Assembly (NCBI GenBank): GCA_958441075.1
Contig: CAUCBQ010000068.1
Location: 1 to 10,821 of the forward strand
DNA length: 10,821 nt
Source: an uncultured Clostridiaceae bacterium
GTDB taxonomy: Bacteria > Bacillota > Clostridia > Lachnospirales > Lachnospiraceae
Reading direction: 5' to 3'
Both the position numbers and the translations under genes were made by a program. The notes beneath the pieces are model-generated. The model saw only the letters and a list, made by a program, of their open reading frames with translations. It was not told the DNA's origin and ran no database searches. Below, piece after piece: positions 1 through 4,957 of the stretch. How positions within the stretch are numbered: position 1 is the stretch's first letter; the number at the start of each line of letters is the position of its first letter.

Positions 1-35
1 CAGGACAATATCCAAAGAGCCGGTATTTAACTTCC

Positions 36-500
36 TTAGTCTTCTTTAATCTTTACGATCACTTTTTTAATAGGAGCAGGCTCGCCGTCTGCTGCCTTTG
101 GCTTGTGTGCATCCCATGGATGGAAGATCATATACTGACCTGCCTTTACAACTGCCTGAAGGCCAGGAACTGTATTCTCATAAAACGTTACGTCCTTATC
201 CGGATTATAGGGGGTCTTTACCTCCATCTCATGTGTGGGAGCATAGGTCATAACCTCACTTCCCTCGATCACATACTGGATATCTGTGTAATGCTCATGA
301 GACTCATATTTTGCCTCTTCCCACGGAATGGTAGTGTAAGAGGTTACATTTGCGAATACGTCGCTTCCGTCGATCTCATGTTTTCCGGCTTCCAATGCTG
401 CCAGATCGGTGTTCATAAGAAAATCAACGGCCTTTGCGTATCTTCCCTCAATTCCCAGATTGCGGTAAAAATTCAAATTTTTCTTTTCATCAAAAATCAT
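36..500 (-). CDS. YhcH/YjgK/YiaL (DUF386) family protein, probable sugar anomerase-type cupin
   Basis: The 154-residue product matches the YhcH/YjgK/YiaL/EbgC family, small beta-barrel proteins tied to sugar metabolism; E. coli YhcH (NanQ) has been described as an N-acetylneuraminate anomerase. The family signature is visible: a HEHYTDIQ segment at residues 68-75 and FHPWDAHKP at 126-134, whose His, Asp and Gln residues line the barrel in family members and probably bind metal or sugar. Length is normal for the family. I chose the ATG at 500 because AAAGGAG lies 9 bases upstream; an in-frame ATG at 545 would add 15 residues unlike the family and sits about where its own transcript should begin. 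It has its own promoter and no sugar catabolic gene next to it here, so the substrate is unknown. The family is clear; the specific reaction is inference. Confidence 0.9.
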   Translation of the reverse strand: MIFDEKKNLNFYRNLGIEGRYAKAVDFLMNTDLAALEAGKHEIDGSDVFANVTSYTTIPWEEAKYESHEHYTDIQYVIEGSEVMTYAPTHEMEVKTPYNPDKDVTFYENTVPGLQAVVKAGQYMIFHPWDAHKPKAADGEPAPIKKVIVKIKED

Positions 501-550
501 GATTCCAGTCTCCTTTGCCTTCTGTATTGGACAGTTTCCCGTCACTTCAC

Positions 551-579
551 AGTATACGCCAAAGAATACGGAAACTCAA
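551..579 (-). promoter_or_regulatory. Promoter for the YhcH-family gene
   Basis: Read on the minus strand, TTGAGT (574-579) and TATACT (551-556) are separated by exactly 17 bases, giving 4/6 and 5/6 matches to the sigma-A hexamers. Transcription would start near 544, leaving a leader of about 44 bases that contains the AAAGGAG ribosome binding site. The -35 hexamer is also one arm of an inverted repeat (see 574-591). Confidence 0.6.
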
Positions 580-591
580 CCCTTTTTGAGT
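574..591. repeat. 6-bp inverted repeat, weak terminator or operator
   Basis: ACTCAA (574-579) and TTGAGT (586-591) are perfect complements around a 6-base loop. The element lies 15 bases beyond the hydrolase stop codon, so it could act as a weak terminator for that gene, but the stem is AT-rich and the following U-run is short. One arm is also the -35 box of the next promoter, so an operator role is equally possible. Confidence 0.4.
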
Positions 592-606
592 CTTTTCTAT
601 GGACGG

Positions 607-1449
607 TTATTTAAAAAATTCATGACCGCCGTGTGCAAAGAGACGGGTGAGTCTGGAGTCAAACCAGGACGCCTGTTTTCCCGAAGCCCGCCGGTTCATA
701 AAGTAAAGGGCTCCGTTTGAATAATCCTCTCCGTCCAGAGCCCGGTCTACGCAGCGGACGGTATCCGGCGTCACCTTTACGGTGTTGATCCTGCCGTTTG
801 ATACAGGCTGGAACTGGGAACGCTGGTATACAACACCCTTTACCGTATTGGGGAACCGCCCGGACAGCACACGGTTAATAATAACATCCGCCACCAGGAT
901 CTTTCCCTTATCGTCACAGATGCCTGCCTCAGCCTGTACAATGCGCAGCAGAACCTGATAATCCTCATCCGAAATTCTGATCCGTCTGGCTGCCCGCCGC
1001 TCCTCCTCTGCCTTTCTTCTGGCTTCCTCTTCTTCCTTCTCTTTTAAAATCTGTTTCTGCAGCGCCTCAATCTCCGTCTGGGCCGCTGCCTCTCTTCTCT
1101 GTTTCTCCCGGACATCCTGTTCCAGCAGCGCGCCTGCAAGCTGCTGGCCTTCGCTGTCTGTATTTAAAAGTCCAAATTGTATTTTTGCTTCCGTAACAAA
1201 GCTGCTTCCTCCGGATACCACTTCTTCCTCCGGTTCTTCCGGTTCCTCTGCGCTCTCCTGAATTCTGGGGGCAGCCATGGCATTTTTGCCGCTCCCGCCG
1301 AATCCCTCTGCGCCGAAGGCTACAATGGCAATGGCAACAGCCCCTGCCATCACAACAGAAGAAGTGCGGTAATGCTCTTTTTTGACCTTAACTGCAAGTG
1401 CCTTTACAAAGAGAACCACCGACTGGAGGAATGAATGCAATGTAAGCAT
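607..1449 (-). CDS. SleB-like cell wall hydrolase, membrane-anchored with coiled coil
   Basis: The 280-residue protein carries a C-terminal SleB/Hydrolase_2 domain (about residues 161-280), the fold of spore-cortex and cell-wall lytic enzymes. Visible signatures are the VQAEAG motif around Glu174, the likely catalytic acid, followed by KILVADVIINRVLSGRFPN and an ALYFMNRRA segment near residue 250. Upstream are a hydrophobic stretch at about 31-46 that would serve as a signal anchor, an acidic Pro/Glu stretch at 65-78 and a highly charged predicted coiled coil at about 108-156. This arrangement suggests a hydrolase held at the membrane and reaching into the wall. The ATG at 1449 has AGGAG 5 bases upstream; a longer in-frame start at 1599 would fall in the promoter -35 box, so I rejected it. 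The gene is monocistronic. Whether it acts in germination, sporulation or vegetative wall turnover cannot be told. Confidence 0.9.
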   Translation of the reverse strand: MLTLHSFLQSVVLFVKALAVKVKKEHYRTSSVVMAGAVAIAIVAFGAEGFGGSGKNAMAAPRIQESAEEPEEPEEEVVSGGSSFVTEAKIQFGLLNTDSEGQQLAGALLEQDVREKQRREAAAQTEIEALQKQILKEKEEEEARRKAEEERRAARRIRISDEDYQVLLRIVQAEAGICDDKGKILVADVIINRVLSGRFPNTVKGVVYQRSQFQPVSNGRINTVKVTPDTVRCVDRALDGEDYSNGALYFMNRRASGKQASWFDSRLTRLFAHGGHEFFK

Positions 1450-1471
1450 ACATACTCCTCTTTTCTTTCCT

Positions 1472-1488
1472 GGGATCTGTCTGATCCC
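1472..1488 (-). other. Leader hairpin before the hydrolase ribosome binding site
   Basis: GGGATC (1472-1477) and GATCCC (1483-1488) form a perfect 6-bp stem with a 5-base loop, ending about a dozen bases upstream of the AGGAG of the hydrolase gene. It could influence translation start or mRNA stability. No U-run follows it, so it is not a terminator. Confidence 0.45.
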
Positions 1489-1526
1489 CTGCGTCAACAA
1501 GTTGCTTTTAATCAGGCCCAAAATAA

Positions 1527-1544
1527 GGATTATCCCCCACTTTT
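1527..1544. repeat. 18-base direct repeat, copy 1
   Basis: The plus-strand sequence GGATTATCCCCCACTTTT matches 1877-1894 at 17 of 18 positions. It contains the 9-bp palindrome GGATTATCC followed by CCCACTTTT (AAAAGTGGG on the transcribed strand). This copy lies in the predicted leader of the hydrolase mRNA, downstream of the promoter. Confidence 0.7.
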
Positions 1545-1570
1545 GACCTGTTTTGCTGGGATGTACGGGT

Positions 1571-1599
1571 ATTATATGGGATTTGGTCCCAGCCGTCAA
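1571..1599 (-). promoter_or_regulatory. Near-consensus sigma-A promoter of the hydrolase gene
   Basis: On the minus strand TTGACG (1594-1599) is followed after exactly 17 bases by TATAAT (1571-1576), a 5/6 and 6/6 match. Transcription should start near 1564, giving a leader of about 115 bases. The spacer holds the inverted repeat TGGGA-N5-TCCCA and the whole -10 region lies between GCTGGGA (1555-1561) and TCCCAGC (1587-1593), so strong basal activity may be held down by a DNA-binding protein. Confidence 0.75.
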
Positions 1600-1838
1600 C
1601 AGAGCTTTTACAACTTTGTTACATTTTTTATGCGAGAGGAAATATTTTCCGAATATGTTGTACGCATTGTATATTTCCAGCTGATATTAAGCCATTTTTT
1701 CAACGAATTACAGATTTTATTTTTACGAAATTATTACATTATTGTTAACTTTTAATTTTGTTAATTTGTTATCATTTGCCCAAAAACATTTTATGTTACC
1801 TGTTTTCCCGATTTTGCTCCGATAATCCGCCTCTTTTT

Positions 1839-1853
1839 CCCACATTTTACCTG
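1839..1853. repeat. GTGGG-containing element, third related copy
   Basis: CCCACATTTTACCTG (plus strand) matches CCCACTTTTGACCTG at 1536-1550 at 13 of 15 positions. Read in the transcribed direction both are CAGGT followed by an A-rich spacer and GTGGG. It lies about 240 bases upstream of the hydrolase -35 box, on the far side of the AT-rich core. Confidence 0.5.
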
Positions 1854-1876
1854 ATGTCGATAAAAGTCGAAATATG

Positions 1877-1894
1877 GGATCATCCCCCACTTTT
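1877..1894. repeat. 18-base direct repeat, copy 2
   Basis: GGATCATCCCCCACTTTT differs from copy 1 (1527-1544) at one position and lies exactly 350 bases away. Weaker similarity extends over roughly 1870-1906 versus 1521-1555. This copy sits just beyond the aroE terminator, so it is far upstream of the hydrolase promoter. Confidence 0.7.
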
Positions 1895-1904
1895 AATAGT
1901 TTTG

Positions 1905-1936
1905 TAATAAAACAGGCAGCCCTTTCAGGCTGCCCC
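1905..1936 (-). terminator. Rho-independent terminator of the aroK-aroE unit
   Basis: GGCAGCC (1915-1921) and GGCTGCC (1928-1934) form a perfect 7-bp GC-rich stem with a 6-base loop. On the minus strand it is followed by TGTTTTATT, and it lies about 20 bases after the aroE stop codon. Confidence 0.85.
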
Positions 1937-1954
1937 TTTTGCTTCGAACTGTAT

Positions 1955-2830
1955 TTATTCCTGCTCTTTCTGATATTCCTGATACGCTTCTACCGGCATC
2001 TCAAAGCCTGTATAGAGACGGTAGGCCGCAGCCCCCTGCCACAGAAGCATTCCCTTGCCGCCTACTGTTTTACAGCCTGCTTCCTTCGCCTCCCGTAAAA
2101 GCCGTGTTTCCAGAGGATTATAAACCACATCTGCCACAATGAGCTCCGGATGAAACATGGACGGATCTTTGATAAGCGTTACATCCTCACGGGGTTTCAT
2201 TCCGGCAGATGTGCCGTTTACCAGAATATCTGCCCCTGCGATAGCTTCCCGAAGTCTCTCCTCATTCTCCAGACAGAATACCTGCACTTTGCACTCCGGC
2301 TTTTCCTTTGCCAGCTTTGCAGCTGTCTCCCTGGCCCTGTCAAGGAAGGGATCATCCGGATTAAAAATTGCCAGAGATGCGGCTCCGTCCAGGGCGCACT
2401 GAACCTGAATTGCTGTTGCAGCCCCTCCGGCCCCCAGAATCACCATATGTTTTCCTTTTACCTCTACTCCATGGGCTCTTAAATTATGTACAAATCCGAT
2501 CCCATCGGTCATATGCCCCATAAGACGTCCATTATCATTTACAATCGTATTGACTGCACCTGTAATCCGGGCTGCCGGAGACAGCTCATCCATGTATTTT
2601 AACGCCTCATTTTTGCAGGGCATGGTTACATTGCACCCCCTCATCTTTAGGGTACGCACTGCGTCTATGGCTTCTTTTACCTGATCCTCTTTAATGTCAA
2701 AAGCCAGATATGCATAATCCTGATTATAATACCGGAAACAGAAGTTATACATATCCGGTGAACCGGAGTGTCCCACCGGGCTTCCGATTAACCCCATAAG
2801 TCCTGTTGTTCCCTTGATTCTTTGTTCCAT
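1955..2830 (-). CDS. aroE: Shikimate/quinate dehydrogenase, YdiB-like
   Basis: This 291-residue enzyme reduces 3-dehydroshikimate to shikimate in the cytoplasmic aromatic amino acid pathway, or interconverts quinate as YdiB does. The substrate domain shows GSPVGHSGSP (16-25), NVTMPCK with catalytic Lys73, NTIV with Asn94 and TDG with catalytic Asp109. The Rossmann domain begins at GAGGAA (133-138), and NGTSAGMKP (205-213) and MLLWQGA (261-267) complete the fold. Overall wording (DELSPAARITGAVNTIVND, FNPDDPFLDRA, YNP, LLWQGA) is closer to E. coli YdiB than to AroE. The cofactor loop after beta-2 reads NPDD instead of NRT or NRRD, lacking the arginine that usually contacts the NADP phosphate, so NAD may be preferred (inference). 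Start at 2830 has AGGAGG 8 bases upstream. It follows aroK by 18 bases and is surely cotranscribed. Confidence 0.93.
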   Translation of the reverse strand: MEQRIKGTTGLMGLIGSPVGHSGSPDMYNFCFRYYNQDYAYLAFDIKEDQVKEAIDAVRTLKMRGCNVTMPCKNEALKYMDELSPAARITGAVNTIVNDNGRLMGHMTDGIGFVHNLRAHGVEVKGKHMVILGAGGAATAIQVQCALDGAASLAIFNPDDPFLDRARETAAKLAKEKPECKVQVFCLENEERLREAIAGADILVNGTSAGMKPREDVTLIKDPSMFHPELIVADVVYNPLETRLLREAKEAGCKTVGGKGMLLWQGAAAYRLYTGFEMPVEAYQEYQKEQE

Positions 2831-2848
2831 TATCTCATCCTCCTGATG

Positions 2849-3382
2849 TTATCTGGATTTTTCCCCTTCTGCATCTCCAAGCTTTTCCACTAATTCATGA
2901 CAGATCTCTTCCCCTGTTTTCCCATCTGTCTCAATAATAAGATCCGCTGCTGCCATATACTTTTCTCTGCGTGCTTCCATTAAGGCCGAAATATCTTCCA
3001 CTGTCTTTTTATTTTCCAGAAGGGGACGGTTATGATTATCCTTTACTCTTTCTAAAATCGTTTCAGGACGGGCGGTGAGCAGAACTACCCGACCGTTTTT
3101 CCTCATCTCCGCTACATTTCTCTCCCGCATGGGAACTCCGCCTCCGCAGGAAATTACCGCATTGGATCTGGCCTGAAGCTCAATCAGAAGCGCAGTTTCC
3201 AGATCTCTGAAATACGGCTCTCCCTTTGTCTCAAAAATCTTTGAAATACTCATGTTTTCCCGTTCTTCAATCAGAGCGTCCATCTCTATGCGCTCCATGC
3301 CGTATTTGGTTTTCAGAAGCTCTGCAATGGTGCTTTTTCCTGCCCCCATAAACCCGATCAGTACAATATTGTAGTCAAACAT
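2849..3382 (-). CDS. aroK: Shikimate kinase
   Basis: The 177-residue product phosphorylates shikimate at the 3-hydroxyl using ATP, the step after AroE on the way to chorismate. It has the P-loop GFMGAGKST (10-18), the shikimate-binding Asp35 in MDALIEE, Arg59 in PYFRDLE, the CGGG turn (79-82) and lid Arg119 in NRPLL. Length is typical. I place the start at 3382, where MFDYNIVLIGFMGAGKS opens directly into the first beta strand and AGGAG lies 5-6 bases upstream. An in-frame ATG at 3472 would add 30 basic residues, but it falls at the predicted transcription start and spans a leader hairpin, so it is unlikely to be used. aroE follows after 18 bases. Promoter, leader hairpin and terminator of the upstream operon make this an independent two-gene unit. 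Confidence 0.95.
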   Translation of the reverse strand: MFDYNIVLIGFMGAGKSTIAELLKTKYGMERIEMDALIEERENMSISKIFETKGEPYFRDLETALLIELQARSNAVISCGGGVPMRERNVAEMRKNGRVVLLTARPETILERVKDNHNRPLLENKKTVEDISALMEARREKYMAAADLIIETDGKTGEEICHELVEKLGDAEGEKSR

Positions 3383-3397
3383 AGGCTCTCCTCTTTT

Positions 3398-3445
3398 AAA
3401 ATTTCCCCTGAATCCGGAGATCTTCCTTCGGATGCAGGGGATTTT
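3398..3445 (-). promoter_or_regulatory. Stable hairpin in the aroK mRNA leader
   Basis: In the transcribed direction CCCCTG pairs with CAGGGG (3435-3440 with 3405-3410). After one mismatch ATCCG pairs with CGGAT (3429-3433 with 3412-3416), around a 12-base loop. AAAAT/ATTTT pairing extends the base with a 2-base bulge. The structure ends just a few bases before the AGGAG of aroK. Only a short U-run follows (ATTTTAAAAG), so a terminator role is weak; control of translation or mRNA stability is more plausible. It does not match a known riboswitch that I recognise. Confidence 0.55.
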
Positions 3446-3478
3446 CACATTTTCCCTTTTATCTGGAAACATATCCTT

Positions 3479-3507
3479 ATACTATCATATGATGAGGGGA
3501 TTGACAA
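3479..3507 (-). promoter_or_regulatory. Promoter of aroK-aroE
   Basis: On the minus strand TTGTCA (3502-3507) and TAGTAT (3479-3484) are 17 bases apart, 5/6 and 4/6 matches to sigma-A hexamers. The start would be near 3472, giving a leader of about 90 bases. The -35 box lies inside the perfect palindrome at 3498-3510. Confidence 0.55.
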
Positions 3508-3510
3508 TCC
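3498..3510. promoter_or_regulatory. Perfect 13-bp palindrome over the aroK -35 box
   Basis: GGATTGACAATCC is a perfect inverted repeat with a single central base (GGATTG-N-CAATCC). It covers the -35 hexamer of the aroK promoter, a common place for a repressor operator. The cognate regulator is not visible in the window. Confidence 0.45.
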
Positions 3511-3518
3511 TATACGCC

Positions 3519-3548
3519 AAAAAGGACATCCACAGAGGATGTCCCTTT
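3519..3548 (-). terminator. Rho-independent terminator of the rnf operon
   Basis: GGACATCC (3524-3531) and GGATGTCC (3537-3544) form a perfect 8-bp stem with a 5-base loop. On the minus strand five U residues follow. It begins 17 bases after the rnfB stop codon. Confidence 0.9.
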
Positions 3549-3561
3549 CATTTTATTACTA

Positions 3562-4353
3562 CTACAAAATCACCTTGGCAGGACACTTCTCTGCACACTT
3601 GCCGCAGTTGGTGCACTTGTCATAGTCAATCACAGCCAGATTGTTGTCCATATGGATGGCATCTGACTCACACTGTCTGGTGCACAGGGTACAGCCGATA
3701 CAGCCGGCCTGACAGGCTGCCTTTACATCCTTGCCCTTATCGTGGCTGCTGCACTGTACCAGATGCTTTGCGCTGTAGGGCACAAGCTGGATCAGGCCCT
3801 TGGGGCAGGCTGCCACGCATTTGCCGCAGGCAACGCATTTTTCCTTATCTACTACTGCCACGCCGTCAATCACATGAATGGCGTCAAACTGGCAGGCCTT
3901 TACACAGGAACCAAATCCCATACAGCCGTAGCTGCATGCTTTGGGACTGCCGCCGGGAACAACCGTAGCCTTGGAACAGTCCTCAATTCCTGTATATGTA
4001 TACAGGGTCTTTGCCTTATCACAGGTGCCCTTGCATCGTACAAAGGCAACCTTCTTCTCTGCTGCTCCCGCATCTACTCCCATAATAGAGGCAATTTTCT
4101 CTCCTACAGCAGCGCCTCCTACCGGACAGGCATTTGCAGCGGCCTGACCGTTTGCGATAGCCTTTGCCAGAGCGTCACAGCCCGCATAACCGCAGCCGCC
4201 GCAGTTGTTGCCCGGAAGCTCCTCACGGATCGCCAGTTCTTTTTCATCTACCTCGACCTTAAACTTCTCACCAAAAAGGCCCAGGCCGATACCTACTACA
4301 ATACCTACCACCGCAATTACGGCGGCAGCCATAATAATTGCCATAATATTCAT
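3562..4353 (-). CDS. rnfB: Rnf electron transport complex subunit B, multi-cluster ferredoxin-like
   Basis: RnfB is the entry point for electrons from ferredoxin in the Rnf complex. The 263-residue protein has an N-terminal membrane anchor (about 5-27), then a CGGCGYAGC module with Cys51, 54, 59 and 76, which ligates one [4Fe-4S] cluster in this family. Two ferredoxin-type dicluster units follow: C140-x3-C144-x5-C150-x3-C154 with C173-x2-C176-x2-C179-x3-C183, and C218-x2-C221-x2-C224-x3-C228 with C247-x2-C250-x2-C253-x3-C257. That supports at least five [4Fe-4S] clusters; Cys107, 111 and 126 could help hold a sixth. There are 25 cysteines in all. The second dicluster unit makes it longer than proteobacterial RnfB, as in clostridial forms. 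Start at 4353 has AGGAGGAG 6 bases upstream. Last gene of the operon, 15 bases after rnfA. Confidence 0.96.
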   Translation of the reverse strand: MNIMAIIMAAAVIAVVGIVVGIGLGLFGEKFKVEVDEKELAIREELPGNNCGGCGYAGCDALAKAIANGQAAANACPVGGAAVGEKIASIMGVDAGAAEKKVAFVRCKGTCDKAKTLYTYTGIEDCSKATVVPGGSPKACSYGCMGFGSCVKACQFDAIHVIDGVAVVDKEKCVACGKCVAACPKGLIQLVPYSAKHLVQCSSHDKGKDVKAACQAGCIGCTLCTRQCESDAIHMDNNLAVIDYDKCTNCGKCAEKCPAKVIL

Positions 4354-4368
4354 CTTCGTCTCCTCCTT

Positions 4369-4944
4369 CTACAGCAGTCCGGAAAATCCGAAAAATGCAA
4401 TGGCCATCAGACCGGACGTTACAAGAACGATGGGAGATCCCTGAAAAACATAAGGGATATCATTTCCCTCAATACGCTCACGGATACCGGCTAAGAGCAC
4501 AATGGCTACCGTATATCCAAATGCAGTTGCCACGCCGTTTACCACGCTCTCGATAATGCTGTAATCATTCTGCACATTGGTTAACGCCACGCCCAGCACA
4601 GCACAGTTGGTGGTAATCAGCGGCAGGAACACGCCCAGGGCGTTATACAGGGATACCATACATTTCTTTAAGAACATTTCCACAATCTGCACCAGAGCTG
4701 CGATTACCAGAATAAACACGATGGTTTTCAGGTAATCAAGACCCAGCGGCTGCAGGATCAGCTTATACAGCAGGCTGGCTGTGATGGATGCAATGGTAAT
4801 AACGAAAACAACCGCACCGCCCATACCGGCTGCTGTCTCTACCTTCTTGGAAACACCGACGAAGGAACAGATGCCAAGGAACTGGCTTAGCACCACGTTG
4901 CTGACGAACGCGGAGCTGACGGCAATTACAAGTAATTCTTTCAT
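4369..4944 (-). CDS. rnfA: Rnf electron transport complex subunit A, integral membrane
   Basis: A 191-residue, almost entirely hydrophobic protein with about six membrane helices, of the RnfA/NqrE family. Family features are VSNVVLSQFLGIC with Cys26 near the start and LPLITTNCAVLG with Cys114. In Rnf and Nqr structures the equivalent cysteines of RnfA and RnfE together hold a [2Fe-2S] centre within the membrane, passing electrons between the ferredoxin side and the flavins. It is homologous to RnfE and inserted with opposite topology. Start at 4944 is preceded by GGAGGAG. It lies 13 bases after rnfE and 15 bases before rnfB. Length and motifs are typical and nothing is missing. Confidence 0.97.
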   Translation of the reverse strand: MKELLVIAVSSAFVSNVVLSQFLGICSFVGVSKKVETAAGMGGAVVFVITIASITASLLYKLILQPLGLDYLKTIVFILVIAALVQIVEMFLKKCMVSLYNALGVFLPLITTNCAVLGVALTNVQNDYSIIESVVNGVATAFGYTVAIVLLAGIRERIEGNDIPYVFQGSPIVLVTSGLMAIAFFGFSGLL

Positions 4945-4957
4945 CTATTCTCTCCTC

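Larger units (their letters stand above)
1450..1954. other. 505-base noncoding region between aroE and the hydrolase gene
   Basis: No convincing gene lies here. In transcription order (high to low) it holds the aroE terminator, one copy of an 18-base repeat, a second GTGGG-containing element, a very AT-rich core (about 1640-1790), a near-consensus promoter, and a leader of about 115 bases with the other repeat copy and a small hairpin. Such a long promoter region is unusual next to the 12-260 base gaps elsewhere in the window. It does not resemble a c-di-AMP (ydaO) riboswitch or a T-box by eye. Confidence 0.7.

Noticed and set aside
105..614. Plus-strand open frame of 169 codons antisense to the YhcH-family gene
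   Set aside because: The minus-strand gene is a clear family match with a good ribosome binding site; the opposite frame has no recognisable features.
1450..1564. Possible c-di-AMP (ydaO) riboswitch in the hydrolase leader
   Set aside because: Such riboswitches often precede cell wall hydrolase genes, but the leader is short and I see neither their conserved sequence blocks nor the pseudo-symmetric stems.
1435..1755. Plus-strand open frame of 106 codons across the hydrolase start and promoter region
   Set aside because: It runs antisense over the hydrolase 5' end, its leader and a near-consensus promoter, has no recognisable domain, and no plus-strand promoter is apparent. A chance GGAGG before the ATG is part of the hydrolase coding sequence.
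3383..3472. N-terminal extension of AroK from an upstream in-frame ATG
   Set aside because: The added residues do not occur in shikimate kinases, the ATG coincides with the predicted transcription start, and a good ribosome binding site precedes the downstream ATG at 3382.
3383..3472. T-box or amino-acid leader peptide control of aroK
   Set aside because: No T-box sequence is present and the short upstream frame has no run of aromatic codons.
3742..4494. Plus-strand open frame of 250 codons antisense to rnfB and rnfA
   Set aside because: It crosses two certain genes and their junction on the other strand, has no family resemblance, and its composition follows from the reverse complement of Cys/Gly/Ala-rich RnfB codons.
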